Part shown: one piece after another, positions 15,295-24,659 of the stretch
Layout: the number at the start of each line of letters is the position of its first letter
Position numbering within the stretch: position 1 is the stretch's first letter
Source of the DNA: Candidatus Saccharibacteria bacterium CG_4_10_14_0_2_um_filter_52_9
GTDB taxonomy: Bacteria; Actinomycetota; Acidimicrobiia; Acidimicrobiales; RAAP-2
Assembly: GCA_903970515.1 (NCBI GenBank)
Contig: CAJCJA010000038.1
Location: 1 to 44,790, forward strand
Direction of reading: 5' to 3'
Length of the DNA: 44,790 bases
Notes under the pieces: generated by a model
The model's database searches: none
Told to the model about the DNA's origin: nothing
What the model saw: only the letters and a program-made list of their open reading frames with translations
Made by a program: the position numbers and the translations under genes

Positions 15295-16503
15295 ATGCCC
15301 GAAGCCGTCATCGTCGCCACCGGACGCACGCCCATTGGCCGAGCCTTCAAGGGTTCGCTCGTGGACATGCGCCCCGATGACCTCACCGCACTCGTCGTGC
15401 GTCACGTCCTCGCCTCAATCCCCGAACTCGATCCCCAGACGGTCGAGGACCTCATCGTGGGCTGCGGCCAGCCCGCCGGCGAGTCGGGCTTCAACGTCGC
15501 GCGCGTCGCGGCGATCCTCGCGGGACTCGACAACGTCCCCGGCGTCACGGTGAACCGTTACTGCTCGTCGTCGCTGCAGACCATTCGAATGGCGGCGCAC
15601 GCGATTCGTGCGGGGGAAGGCGACGTGTTCATCGCGGCGGGAGTGGAAACCGTGTCACGATTTGGCGCGGGCGCCTCGGACAGCGGCAAGGCCATGAACC
15701 CTCTCTTCAACGACGCACTCGCGCGCACCGCGGGCCGCTCGGAGAAGGTCACCGAACCGTGGACGGCGCAGCCGGGATTACCCGACATCTACATCGCGAT
15801 GGGACAGACGGCGGAGAACGTGGCCGAATACGAGAAAGTCTCTCGCCTCGAGATGGACGAATTCGCCGTACGCAGCCAAGAGCTCGCCGTTGAACACCAG
15901 GCCAACGGGTTCTTCGAACGCGAGATCATTCCCGTCACGCTGCCCGACGGAACGGTCGTGAGCAAAGATGACGGACCGCGCGCCGGCACGACCCTCGAGA
16001 AACTCTCCGCCCTTCAGCCGGTCTTTCGCGAGGGTGGCACGGTGACGGCGGGAAACGCCTGTCCGCTCAATGACGGCGCCGCCGCGGTCGTCGTCATGAG
16101 CGACACTCGCGCGAAGCAGCTCGGCCTCAAGCCCCTCGCGCGAATTGTCGCGAGTGGCGTCAGTGGCCTTAACCCCGAGATCATGGGTCTCGGTCCCATC
16201 GAAGCGTGTCGCCAAGCTCTCAGCCGCGCCAACATGTCGATCAAGGACATCGACCTCGTCGAGATCAACGAAGCCTTCGCCGCTCAGGTCATCCCCAGCG
16301 CGAAGCACCTCGAGATTCCATTGGAGAAACTCAACATTCGAGGTGGCGGCATTGCCCTCGGCCACCCGTTTGGCATGACCGGTGCACGCATCATGACGAC
16401 GTTGCTCAACTCCCTCGAGGATTCTGGAAAGAAGTTCGGTTTGGAATCGATGTGCGTCGGCGGGGGCCAGGGTATGGCCATAATCGTCGAGCGTCTCGAC
16501 TAG
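15295..16503 (+). CDS. Acetyl-CoA acetyltransferase (thiolase)
   Basis: The 402-residue thiolase has all catalytic residues: the nucleophile Cys90 in VNRYCSSSLQ, the NEAFAAQ motif, His357 in ALGHPFGMTGAR and the acid/base Cys387 in SMCVGGGQGM. It condenses or cleaves acyl-CoA units, as the last step of beta-oxidation or in acetoacetyl-CoA formation. The nearby acyl-CoA dehydrogenase fits either. The start is clear: AGGAGGA at 15284-15290, four bases before the ATG, the strongest ribosome site in the window. Its stop codon overlaps that of the convergent Trm112-like gene within CTAG. Confidence 0.95.
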   Translation: MPEAVIVATGRTPIGRAFKGSLVDMRPDDLTALVVRHVLASIPELDPQTVEDLIVGCGQPAGESGFNVARVAAILAGLDNVPGVTVNRYCSSSLQTIRMAAHAIRAGEGDVFIAAGVETVSRFGAGASDSGKAMNPLFNDALARTAGRSEKVTEPWTAQPGLPDIYIAMGQTAENVAEYEKVSRLEMDEFAVRSQELAVEHQANGFFEREIIPVTLPDGTVVSKDDGPRAGTTLEKLSALQPVFREGGTVTAGNACPLNDGAAAVVVMSDTRAKQLGLKPLARIVASGVSGLNPEIMGLGPIEACRQALSRANMSIKDIDLVEINEAFAAQVIPSAKHLEIPLEKLNIRGGGIALGHPFGMTGARIMTTLLNSLEDSGKKFGLESMCVGGGQGMAIIVERLD

Positions 16504-16736
16504 TTCTGAGGCGTCACACCAGTCGTTCGAGCCGTGGGATTCTTCCGAAACGAAGCGTCCTCTTCGTCACTCGCCGGTCGCGACTCGTCGGGTAACAAGA
16601 CGGGTATCGAGTCGCGCACCTCGTAGATGACCTTCAGTCGAGGGTTGTAGAGCACGTTCTCGTCGGCGACGTACAGCAACCTGCCGTGATCGACCGGGTC
16701 TTGGAGAAGATCCAATAAGAAACCGTCCAGGGCCAT
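16500..16736 (-). CDS. Trm112-like small protein without zinc-binding cysteines
   Basis: The 78-residue product follows the Trm112/UPF0434 pattern: LLDLLQDPVDHGRLLYV, then VLYNPRLKVIYEVRDSIPVLLPDESR. In zinc-binding members the first block reads C-P-x-C and a second Cys pair lies between the blocks. Here there is no Cys at all (Q-D-P-V-D), so it is a zinc-free version. Actinobacterial Trm112-like proteins next to phosphomannomutase genes are common (recollection). It begins one base after the phosphomannomutase stop, so it belongs to that operon. The C-terminal ~25 residues are polar and probably disordered. In eukaryotes Trm112 activates methyltransferases; no such role is shown for this form. 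Confidence 0.8.
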   Translation of the reverse strand: MALDGFLLDLLQDPVDHGRLLYVADENVLYNPRLKVIYEVRDSIPVLLPDESRPASDEEDASFRKNPTARTTGVTPQN

Positions 16737-16737
16737 T

Positions 16738-18084
16738 TCACATTCCTTTGATCATTGCGACGACCTCGTCGACTCGTTGTGTGCATTCTTCGTCATTGGG
16801 CGCTTCAACGTTGAGCCGCAGCAGCGGTTCGGTGTTCGAAGGGCGTAGATTGAACCACCACGTGCCGTAGTCGGCACTCAGTCCGTCGAGCTCGTCGACG
16901 TCGACGCCCCGGGCTCGCAGCGTCGCGCTAAGTCGCTCGACGGTGTCCTTCGGGTTTTCGACGGTCGTGTTGATCTCCCCCGAGGCGGCGAAACGTTGAA
17001 ACGGTGCGGCAATCGCGGACAAGGTCTCGTGCGAGGTGCTCATCATCTCGAGGACGATGAGTGCGGTGATGATCCCGGAATCCGCGCGATAGTTGTCACG
17101 GTAGTAGTAGTGCCCGGAGTGTTCGCCGGCGAACACCGCGTTGGTCTCCGCCATGTCACGCTTGATAAAGCTGTGTCCCACGCGAGTTCGTACGCCTACG
17201 CCGCCGTTCTCCTCGATCACGGCGGGCACCGACTTGGAGCAGATCAGATTGTAGAGAATCGTCGCCCCGGGGTGGCGCTGGAGCATCACCTTTGCCACCA
17301 TGGCGGTCGTGGTGGATCCGCTGATGGACTGACCTCGTTCGTCGATGAGAAAGACGCGATCGGCGTCACCATCGAAGGCGAGTCCGACGTCCGCCCCGAC
17401 GTCGAGGATCCTTCGTTGGAGATCGACGAGATTGGCCGGATTGAGTGGGTCGGCGGGATGATTCGGAAACGTGCCGTCGAGCTCTTCGTACATGATCTCT
17501 ACCTCAAAGGGCAGACCAGCGAACACCTTGGGTACCACGAACCCACCCATGCCGTTCGCCGTGTCCGCGAGCACTTTCAAGGGTCGAAGCGCGCCGACGT
17601 CGACGAAAGAATGCACGTGACGCACCCACTCGTCCATGACGTCGCGGTGCGAGAGTTCGCCCGTTGACCCGCCCGCCGGCGTCTCGAGGAATTTTGACGT
17701 CATCGCTTCGATCTCGAGCAGACCCGATTCGGCACCCACGGGCTTCGCGCCGGCGAGGCATAGTTTGATGCCGTTGTAGCCAGCCGGATTGTGCGACGCG
17801 GTGAACATCGCCGCGGGCGAGTCCAAGTAGCCCGCGGCGAAGTAGATGAAGTCCGTCGACGCCAATCCCAAGTCGATCACGTTGACGCCCACCGCACGCG
17901 CGCCCTCGGCGAAGGCAGCACAGAGTGATTCGCCCGAGGGTCGCATGTCACGCGCCATTACGATGCCCGGCACCGCAACGAAGGTGGCGAATGCGGAACC
18001 GACGGCCCGGGCCATCTTCTCGTTCAGTTGATCTGGGTACGTCCCGCGAATGTCGTAGGCCTTAAAGATCGCAGTCGTATCCAC
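16738..18084 (-). CDS. manB: Phosphomannomutase / phosphoglucomutase
   Basis: The 448-residue product is an alpha-D-phosphohexomutase that would interconvert mannose-6-phosphate and mannose-1-phosphate, feeding GDP-mannose. Motifs in order are AYDIRGTYPDQLN near the N-terminus, the phosphoserine loop TASHNPAGYNGIKLC, the metal loop FDGDADRVFLID, the sugar-binding GEHSGHYYYRD and the phosphate-binding RPSNTEPLLRLNVEA. Substrate specificity between mannose and glucose cannot be settled by eye. The start is a GTG at 18084, 11 bases after the stop of the membrane-protein gene. TAGAGT eight bases upstream and GAGAAG within the gap could act as internal promoter or ribosome site. The ManC-type partner is encoded at 34568-35593. 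Confidence 0.93.
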   Translation of the reverse strand: MDTTAIFKAYDIRGTYPDQLNEKMARAVGSAFATFVAVPGIVMARDMRPSGESLCAAFAEGARAVGVNVIDLGLASTDFIYFAAGYLDSPAAMFTASHNPAGYNGIKLCLAGAKPVGAESGLLEIEAMTSKFLETPAGGSTGELSHRDVMDEWVRHVHSFVDVGALRPLKVLADTANGMGGFVVPKVFAGLPFEVEIMYEELDGTFPNHPADPLNPANLVDLQRRILDVGADVGLAFDGDADRVFLIDERGQSISGSTTTAMVAKVMLQRHPGATILYNLICSKSVPAVIEENGGVGVRTRVGHSFIKRDMAETNAVFAGEHSGHYYYRDNYRADSGIITALIVLEMMSTSHETLSAIAAPFQRFAASGEINTTVENPKDTVERLSATLRARGVDVDELDGLSADYGTWWFNLRPSNTEPLLRLNVEAPNDEECTQRVDEVVAMIKGM

Positions 18085-18095
18085 GACTTCTCACT

Positions 18096-20480
18096 CTACT
18101 GGCGCGACCTTCGACGCCTCTTGAGAGCGAACCAGAGTGTCACGAAACCGGCGGCCACGGCGACATCACTCACCACATTGCCGAATTCGAGTGCCGGTGT
18201 CGAACCGTACGTCAAGGTGACATTCTTGGACGTGGGTATGACCACCATCAGGTTAGGACTCACTCGGTACGGACCCGTTGCCCCTTGCACGTGCCATCGG
18301 GGGAAGTACGAGATCTTCACCTGCATCGGCACGCCCACTCGACTGACGTGAAACGAGAGTGACTGAGTTCCGACCACCAGCGAACTGACGGTGACGGGTG
18401 CCACACGAGGCGACGTCTTGAGCGCGTTCACATTGCTCGCGCGCGGCCACGAGGCGGGCCCGCTGCTCGCGACGAGCACGTTCCAATCCTGGGGATGGAG
18501 CCACCACGCGGTGTTCGCGTTCATCCACACCACGCGGCTTTGCACGTTGGCGACGACGTTGGGCAAATGCGTGACCGCCGTCACTTCGGCACTGTTCTTG
18601 ATTAGGTAGATGCGCCACCTCACACCGGGCGAAGGCCACGCTTTCGTCGTCGCGACGAGATGCAATTGAGGATCAGTCGACGCCTCCGACACCGCGCTCG
18701 CGGAGAAGGCGATGTAGTACTTCACGCCCAACATCTGCAGATGCCGGACCCCCTCGAAGACGTTGAGTGGTCCATAGTCGAGCCCCGCTTGGGCGTCACT
18801 GGGCGCCGCACTCAGTTCGGACTGGTCCAAGAAGTGATAGGGCGTCGTCGCGGAGGACTCGAACAGAAGACCTTCCATCGAGTCGACGCAATTGTCCGTC
18901 CAGTAGGGCAAGAGCATCAAAGCCTCGGGCGTGCCGAAACGATTCTCGCTCGCGCTGTATTCCCACATCGCGCGGCCGCAACCGTAGCGCTTGGCGACAC
19001 GTCCCATTGTCTCCATGAGGTCGTGATACTCGGGCCAGGCGGGCTTCGCCTGATAGCCCGAATAGTTCCACTCCGCCCAATTGGTCACTTCGTTGCCCGA
19101 CGTGTTGAGGTGCAAGTGCGACGCCGCCCATGGGATCAGTCCCGGCACCACGGACGCGAAACCGAGTATCGCCACCATCAAGGTTGCATTGACAATTCGT
19201 ACCGCTCGTCGTTCGTTGATCTCCTCTTGCGAGCCGAATCGTTCGACGGCGAAGGACTTAAGGGTCGCCTCCTCGTCGAGGTCACTCGCATCGTCGGGCG
19301 AAACGAGACGGGCGACGAACTCGTAAGAGTCGACCTTTCGTCGACGCGCCCAGCGCGCGAGAAAGTACCCGAAGAGCCAACCCGCGAGCAGGTGGATCGT
19401 GATGAACCAGAACGGCACGAGGCGCTCGTTCCAGATGACGCTCTGAGGTTCGTAGACGTAACCCAGCAGTGACAACACGCCGAGCGTGGCGAGCACCATG
19501 CCCAAACGATCGCGGACGATGAAGGCGGCGATGGCGGCGATGGCGGCGAGCACGATGACCCATCGGTCACCCGCCGCGCCGCCGCCGCTCGTAAACCATC
19601 CGAGCTGCGTGAAGATGGCGTGCACGTTCGAGACGTTGTCATTGACGTAGCCCAACGAGTCGGTGTAGCGCTGCGACGTGAGAAATGGCACGAGCCACCA
19701 CGCCGACAGCGCGACGGAGAGTAAACCGGCGCCGGCGGCGAAGCGAAGGGGTCGCGCGTAGTCGCCTCGCACGTCGATGCGATCATGAGGATCGCCGATG
19801 CCCCGTCGCGCTAAGAGCTCGAAGAACACCATGACGACGACCGCGACGATGGCGAAGAACCAGGGCAAGATGTGCGACGCCAGCGTCAGGCTCAGCGCGA
19901 TCGCGGCGAACCAATAGCCCTTGCCGGTGCGCACGCCGCGGGCAAAAAGTCCAATCGTGAGCAGACTCAACGCGAGCGAAAGCGAGAACGCGTACTCCCC
20001 CGCCATGGAGGAGAAGAGGTTCCCCCCGTCGATAGTGAACGAGGCGTCAAATAAGAACGGCAAGGTGGCGAGTGCCAACGCGATCGGCACCGGTCGGGGC
20101 GCTCGAAAGAGGCGCCCCATGAGATAGGCGCTCACGGGCATGAGTACCGAGCCGAGGATCGTCGCCAGCTTGAAGGCAATCGCGAAATTGATGACGTAAC
20201 TCGCCCACGTCGCTAACACGTCGGGAAGCACGAAGTAATACGTGTAGGCGGGCATACCCGCGAACCACCCCGGATACCACGGCGTGAGATTAAAGAGACT
20301 TCCTTGACTCTTCATGTACGCGGGCAGGGCAAGGTGCGATCCAGTATCACCGCCGGTGATGAGCGTCGACGAGAAGATCAGATTTGGGTGCAGCGACCAC
20401 ACCACGACAAAGATGATGCCGAGCAGAATCAAGCCGTCCATCACCCGAGGTGGCGTCCAGTATCGCCAGAAGCGCTTCAT
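18096..20480 (-). CDS. PTPS-related large membrane protein (GT-C-like)
   Basis: The 794-residue protein has a cytoplasmic start MKRFWRYWTPP, about 12 spans in the first ~500 residues and a soluble C-terminal part, closing with a span near residues 765-785. The first outer loop reads ITGGDTGSHLALPAYMKSQG and PWYPGWFAGMPAYTYYFVLP. These carry the Asp and His of the '6-pyruvoyl-tetrahydropterin synthase-related' membrane family, which are GT-C-like glycosyltransferase candidates despite the name. An open frame continues upstream to 21167, but that part is the shadow of the CPBP gene. The ATG at 20480 overlaps the CPBP stop by one base (TAATG), indicating coupling. A role in transferring lipid-linked sugars to the outside is inferred. 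Confidence 0.85.
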   Translation of the reverse strand: MKRFWRYWTPPRVMDGLILLGIIFVVVWSLHPNLIFSSTLITGGDTGSHLALPAYMKSQGSLFNLTPWYPGWFAGMPAYTYYFVLPDVLATWASYVINFAIAFKLATILGSVLMPVSAYLMGRLFRAPRPVPIALALATLPFLFDASFTIDGGNLFSSMAGEYAFSLSLALSLLTIGLFARGVRTGKGYWFAAIALSLTLASHILPWFFAIVAVVVMVFFELLARRGIGDPHDRIDVRGDYARPLRFAAGAGLLSVALSAWWLVPFLTSQRYTDSLGYVNDNVSNVHAIFTQLGWFTSGGGAAGDRWVIVLAAIAAIAAFIVRDRLGMVLATLGVLSLLGYVYEPQSVIWNERLVPFWFITIHLLAGWLFGYFLARWARRRKVDSYEFVARLVSPDDASDLDEEATLKSFAVERFGSQEEINERRAVRIVNATLMVAILGFASVVPGLIPWAASHLHLNTSGNEVTNWAEWNYSGYQAKPAWPEYHDLMETMGRVAKRYGCGRAMWEYSASENRFGTPEALMLLPYWTDNCVDSMEGLLFESSATTPYHFLDQSELSAAPSDAQAGLDYGPLNVFEGVRHLQMLGVKYYIAFSASAVSEASTDPQLHLVATTKAWPSPGVRWRIYLIKNSAEVTAVTHLPNVVANVQSRVVWMNANTAWWLHPQDWNVLVASSGPASWPRASNVNALKTSPRVAPVTVSSLVVGTQSLSFHVSRVGVPMQVKISYFPRWHVQGATGPYRVSPNLMVVIPTSKNVTLTYGSTPALEFGNVVSDVAVAAGFVTLWFALKRRRRSRQ

Positions 20481-21235
20481 TAATGGCCCGCGCGCTGGGC
20501 GATGACGGACACGAGGGCGACGGCGTTGAACGAAGCGTGCGTGAGGATGCACGGCACGAGTCGCTGCGTGCGTTTGACAACAATGGCGAGCACCACACCC
20601 AGCAGGGCCAAGCCAGCGAATTGGACCGGCTCGCCGTGCGCGAGAGCGAAGAGACACGCGCTCAGCACGGCCGCGACGGCGGTGCCCGCTCTCTTCATGC
20701 GTTGAGAGATTCCTGCGTCGAGCGCGCGAAAGAGCACACCTCGAAAGAAGATCTCCTCCACGATGGGCGCACCTACGGTCGTCATGAGCGCCAGGAGCAC
20801 GAACGCGGCACCCGTGGCGCCGCCGAAGAGGTGGTGGACGGGTTTGTTGAGGTGCTTTAAGTGAAAGGGAATATAGAGAACATCGACAAGCAGTTGGCAG
20901 CCAACACCGAGGGCAATGAAACCAACGTCGCTCGTGTGCCACGACCATTGGCGAGGCATGTCGGGCTGGTCCCCGGACGAGCGCGCGAGAAAATAGGTGC
21001 CGAGCAATCCACACCACAGACCCACCAACCCGAGCGCCACTGACCACCACGGCGGCGCACTCAACTTGGACAACGCACTCAAACCGCCGTGAAAATGCGC
21101 CAACTGCACGCCGAGCTCTTCGAGTATCGACGCCAAAATCTCGCCGACGAGGAAGCCCACGAAGCATCCGAGCACGATCGCGCCGACGCGCGGGCGATTC
21201 TTAGGATTCGCCTCGAATGTAGAACTCACAAGCAT
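20480..21235 (-). CDS. CPBP-family intramembrane metalloprotease (CAAX protease-like)
   Basis: The 251-residue multi-spanning protein has the three family motifs. EExxxR lies in GAPIVEEIFFRGVLFRAL, a His follows after the next span in CLFALAHGEPVQ, and HxxxN is in ILTHASFNAVALV. These intramembrane Glu, His and Asn residues form the metalloprotease site in CAAX/Abi proteins. Bacterial members act in bacteriocin immunity, signal processing or unknown tasks. It heads the operon CPBP -> PTPS-related -> phosphomannomutase -> Trm112-like. The ATG at 21235 and a GTG at 21229 are both possible; TAGCGT sits eight bases before the GTG, which may be a leaderless start. It is divergent from ftsH. Confidence 0.87.
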   Translation of the reverse strand: MLVSSTFEANPKNRPRVGAIVLGCFVGFLVGEILASILEELGVQLAHFHGGLSALSKLSAPPWWSVALGLVGLWCGLLGTYFLARSSGDQPDMPRQWSWHTSDVGFIALGVGCQLLVDVLYIPFHLKHLNKPVHHLFGGATGAAFVLLALMTTVGAPIVEEIFFRGVLFRALDAGISQRMKRAGTAVAAVLSACLFALAHGEPVQFAGLALLGVVLAIVVKRTQRLVPCILTHASFNAVALVSVIAQRAGH

Positions 21236-21237
21236 TT

Positions 21238-21243
21238 ACGCTA
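21238..21243 (-). promoter_or_regulatory. -10 element of the CPBP-phosphomannomutase operon
   Basis: TAGCGT on the minus strand is followed by eight bases and an in-frame GTG at 21229, consistent with a leaderless message. The ATG at 21235 would then lie on or upstream of the transcription start. Confidence 0.35.
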
Positions 21244-21295
21244 ACGCTTCGCACGTTATGCACAGGCTCGAAGTCTGCCCGTCGCACGAGACCCC

Positions 21296-21301
21296 TAGAT
21301 T
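21296..21301 (+). promoter_or_regulatory. -10 element of ftsH, leaderless arrangement
   Basis: TAGATT is followed by seven bases (AGAGAGC) and the GTG at 21309, placing transcription at the start codon. It shares a 73-base intergenic region with the divergent CPBP operon. Confidence 0.5.
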
Positions 21302-21308
21302 AGAGAGC

Positions 21309-23318
21309 GTGAGTACAGCCCCCGACGAGAAACCCAGCTACAAGAAGTACGTGCCAGGTGGCGACACGCCCATGCCTCCCGAAGCTCGGCGCCGTATCTT
21401 AATCATCGCTGTAGTCGCGTTCCTCATCGGAATACTCGTCATCCCGTCGCTGTTCTCTACCAAGTCGGTCAAGACCATCTCGTATTCGACGTTGATCCAT
21501 GACGCTCGCCACGGCGACGTCATCTCGGCGTCAATCAACAACAACAACGGGGTGATTTCTGGACAATTGACCAACGGCACGAATTACTCGTCCAATGGGC
21601 CAATCCCCGCAATCGCCGACGAAGTCAACACGTTGCGAACGAACAACGTCAACGTCACCTTCGCCAATTCGTCAAGTTTCTTGTCGGAATTCCTTCCCTA
21701 CATAATTTGGATACTTATCTTCGTCGGGTTCTTCGTGTTCGCGAGCCGTCAAGCTCGCGGTCAGATGAACGGGATGATGTCAGTGGGACGCTCCAAGGCG
21801 AAGCAGTTCAATCAGGACCGACCGACCACGACGTTTAGCGACGTGGCGGGATACTTCGGCGTAAAGCAAGAGATCAGCGAGGTCGTCGAATTTTTGAAGA
21901 CACCGGGTCGCTACAAAGAGATCGGTGCGATGATTCCTAAGGGGATCCTCCTCGTCGGCCCCCCCGGGACGGGTAAAACAATGCTCGCCCGCGCCGTCGC
22001 GGGCGAAGCTGGCGTGCCCTTCTTCTCGGTCTCGGGTTCTGACTTCATGGAGATGTTCGTTGGGGTCGGCGCGAGCCGAGTCCGCGACCTCTTTGCGACC
22101 GCGCGCAAGCAGTCGCCCGCCATCGTATTTATCGACGAAATCGACTCAATCGGTCGAAAGCGTGGCGCCGGCGTAGGCGGTGGTCACGACGAGCGTGAAC
22201 AGACGTTGAATCAAATGCTGAGCGAGATGGACGGATTCGACTCCGCTGAGGGAGTGGTCGTCATCGCCGCCACAAACCGACCTGACGTGCTCGACCCCGC
22301 GCTGCTTCGACCCGGTCGTTTCGACCGACAAATCGTGGTCCCGCTGCCGGACCTCGACGAGCGCCTCCCGATTCTTCAAGTGCACTCAAAGGATAAACCC
22401 CTCGATCCCACCGTGAGTCTTGAGATGGTTGCCCGCGGTACACCGGGCATGAGTGGAGCAGATCTCGCGAACCTCGTCAATGAGTCAGCGCTGCATGCCG
22501 TGCGTCGACACTCCTCAACCATTGGCATGGAGGACTTTGAGTCCGCCCGTGATCGAGTCATGATGGGACAAGAGCGCGACACGATGGTCTTGATGGATGA
22601 CGAACGCGAGCGCATTGCCTTTCACGAAAGTGGCCACGCGCTGCTCGCCTACGTGCTCGACAAGACCGATCCACTACACAAACTCACCATCATCCCTCGA
22701 GGAATGGCCCTTGGCGTGACGATGACCCTCCCCGAAGAGGATCGCCACATCATGTCGCGTCAGCACCTAGAGGACTCGCTGTGCATGCGGATGGGTGGAC
22801 GCGTCGCTGAGCTCTTGGTCTACGGGGACTTGTCGACCGGCGCCGCTGACGACCTGCAACGAAACACCGAATTGGCGCGACGGATGGTTCGTGAATGGGG
22901 CATGTCGAAAGAAATTGGGCCAATGGCCTGGGGATCGAATAATCAAGTGTTCCTTGGTGAAGATCTCATGCACACCCGTGACTACTCGGATCACACCTCA
23001 CAGATCATCGACGACGAGGTTGAGCGAATCCTGCGCGAACAAGAGGCGCGGGCGATTGAAGTGCTCACTCTGCATCGTCGCGGTCTCGAATCATTGACCA
23101 GGGCTCTGCTTGAGAGCGAGACCATCGATGGTGAGACGGCAGCCCAGTTGATTGATGAAGCGCACGGCGAACCAGTCCACGCACAAGGAACCAAGACCGT
23201 GAGTGCACTGAGCGGAGTTGGTAAATCGACACCAGCGCCAAGCGACGCAACGCCGCCCACGCCCTCACCGGTTCCGGCAGCGACCGCGTGGCAGCCGCCG
23301 ACCCTACCTGCCGTCTAA
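21309..23318 (+). CDS. ftsH: ATP-dependent zinc metalloprotease FtsH
   Basis: The 669-residue membrane AAA+ protease degrades damaged membrane and regulatory proteins as a hexamer. Two spans (near residues 29-50 and 132-152) flank a small outer domain. Walker A GPPGTGKT is at 217-224, Walker B with D276-E277 follows, then the second region of homology [19 protein letters not shown]. The zinc site HESGH is at 439-443 with a later Asp in [12 protein letters not shown]. The C-terminal ~35 residues are a Pro/Ala/Thr tail. The frame is open to an ATG at 21258, but the GTG at 21309 is preferred because of the TAGATT element seven bases before it. Its last 15 bases overlap the convergent DUF5719 gene. 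Confidence 0.96.
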   Translation: MSTAPDEKPSYKKYVPGGDTPMPPEARRRILIIAVVAFLIGILVIPSLFSTKSVKTISYSTLIHDARHGDVISASINNNNGVISGQLTNGTNYSSNGPIPAIADEVNTLRTNNVNVTFANSSSFLSEFLPYIIWILIFVGFFVFASRQARGQMNGMMSVGRSKAKQFNQDRPTTTFSDVAGYFGVKQEISEVVEFLKTPGRYKEIGAMIPKGILLVGPPGTGKTMLARAVAGEAGVPFFSVSGSDFMEMFVGVGASRVRDLFATARKQSPAIVFIDEIDSIGRKRGAGVGGGHDEREQTLNQMLSEMDGFDSAEGVVVIAATNRPDVLDPALLRPGRFDRQIVVPLPDLDERLPILQVHSKDKPLDPTVSLEMVARGTPGMSGADLANLVNESALHAVRRHSSTIGMEDFESARDRVMMGQERDTMVLMDDERERIAFHESGHALLAYVLDKTDPLHKLTIIPRGMALGVTMTLPEEDRHIMSRQHLEDSLCMRMGGRVAELLVYGDLSTGAADDLQRNTELARRMVREWGMSKEIGPMAWGSNNQVFLGEDLMHTRDYSDHTSQIIDDEVERILREQEARAIEVLTLHRRGLESLTRALLESETIDGETAAQLIDEAHGEPVHAQGTKTVSALSGVGKSTPAPSDATPPTPSPVPAATAWQPPTLPAV

Positions 23319-24659
23319 GGGCGACACCACGACCGTCCCGCTCGGCGTCGTTGGAAGGGTTAGATTGACCAAGAGGTCGGGATGATTACTGGTCACGAGC
23401 ACCGTGTGCGCCTTAAGCGTGCTGATCCCACTGAAGATGCTCAGGATGCTCTGCGTCGAACCCGCGTCAAGACTCACGCTGGATGACTCCTTCGACTGCC
23501 CAGGTCCCGGGATTGAGGTAAACGTGACCTTCAATTTTTTTCCTGACGTATTGGTGACGGTGGCGGCGTCGAAACCCTTGCCGGAGAAGTCCGCGACGAT
23601 GAACTCCTCGTCGGGCTCCGAAGGCGCCCAGAGCGACGTGCCAGTACTGGAGCCCGTGAGTAGTGACGTCGCGACTGGTGCGCTCGCTTTGATGACGACA
23701 TTGGCGTAGCCCGACGGAGGGATTGCCGAGTTAGGGGTGATCACGATGTCGCCGCTTGCGTAAGCAGGCAGCGTCAACATTTGAGGAGCCACATCGAGGT
23801 TGGGGATCGTGACCGTGGCGACCACCGACACCGGGAGTGCGGACGGGTTAAAGCAGCGGATCTGAGCGACGGCGGTATTGACCGTGGTCACTTCGGGGAA
23901 CCATGCCGTCGTGACGAGGCTGTTCTGACCCGAGTTGAACGACACGGCGGATCCGGAGCGTTGGACGCCCTCGATGACGATCGAACCTCGCAATACGTGC
24001 ACGTGCACACCAACGTTGCTGGTGTTGACAATCTGCGCACCCAGGTTGATCTCCATCTGTTCATGGGCGCCCACCGACATCCCCTGGAACGGCGCGGGAG
24101 CGGAGAAGCCACTGGGCGAATATGTCGAGACATTGAAGACCGCCGGTGTCGCGGTCGGGTTGTAGATGCTCAAGTTCGCCGTCGAGCCAACGGTGGTATC
24201 GAACCCACTCGCGTACCACTGCGTGACACCCGCGCTGATGCACGGCGCTTCGGCACTCGAGTTTGCGGCGACTTCTTCCCCGATCACCCCGCTGCCATTT
24301 ACTTGCACGGCAGCAGCGAAGTCGTTGCCCTTGACCAGATTCTCGGGAAACATCGCCGTCGAGTGGTGGGGTCTAAGGGTGAAGGAGCTCAGCGATGTGA
24401 GTCCCTTATCGGAAACGACGTCCACGTTCAACGAACGCGAGAACGCGGTCGTGTTAAAGAACGTCAGGTGGCCAACTTCGTTGCCGGTGGTACCCGACAG
24501 ACCCGTGCAATACAACGCCGTCGAGTTGGCGTTCTGCGCACTCGCGATCGAGGACGACTTCGGAGCGACGTTCGACGAATGGGCCAACGTCGTCACGCCG
24601 GCCAGTACCAATAACGCGAGCAGCACGACGAGGATCGGGGCGCGACGAAACCTATCCAC
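23304..24659 (-). CDS. DUF5719-like membrane-anchored secreted protein
   Basis: The 451-residue product starts VDRFRRAPILVVLLALLVLA (signal anchor or signal peptide), followed by a long extracytoplasmic region of repeated Ig-like beta-sandwich stretches. It is rich in Ser, Thr, Val and Asn (e.g. LSIYNPTATPAVFNVSTYSP, VSSLTFFN-like strands). This matches DUF5719 proteins, which in actinobacteria are encoded right after a giant GT2 with membrane spans. The GTG start lies inside the GT2 stop (GTGGATAG, eight-base overlap), so expression is coupled. A farther start at 24725 would overlap the GT2 by 74 bases and is less likely. Function unknown; association with cell-surface glycan assembly is inferred from the pairing. 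Confidence 0.82.
   Translation of the reverse strand: MDRFRRAPILVVLLALLVLAGVTTLAHSSNVAPKSSSIASAQNANSTALYCTGLSGTTGNEVGHLTFFNTTAFSRSLNVDVVSDKGLTSLSSFTLRPHHSTAMFPENLVKGNDFAAAVQVNGSGVIGEEVAANSSAEAPCISAGVTQWYASGFDTTVGSTANLSIYNPTATPAVFNVSTYSPSGFSAPAPFQGMSVGAHEQMEINLGAQIVNTSNVGVHVHVLRGSIVIEGVQRSGSAVSFNSGQNSLVTTAWFPEVTTVNTAVAQIRCFNPSALPVSVVATVTIPNLDVAPQMLTLPAYASGDIVITPNSAIPPSGYANVVIKASAPVATSLLTGSSTGTSLWAPSEPDEEFIVADFSGKGFDAATVTNTSGKKLKVTFTSIPGPGQSKESSSVSLDAGSTQSILSIFSGISTLKAHTVLVTSNHPDLLVNLTLPTTPSGTVVVSPLDGR

Noticed and set aside
20481-21167. Upstream extension of the PTPS-related membrane protein frame
   Set aside because: It is antisense-frame shadow of the CPBP protease gene on the same strand, Arg/Ala-rich without domain; the ATG at 20480 overlaps the CPBP stop as TAATG.
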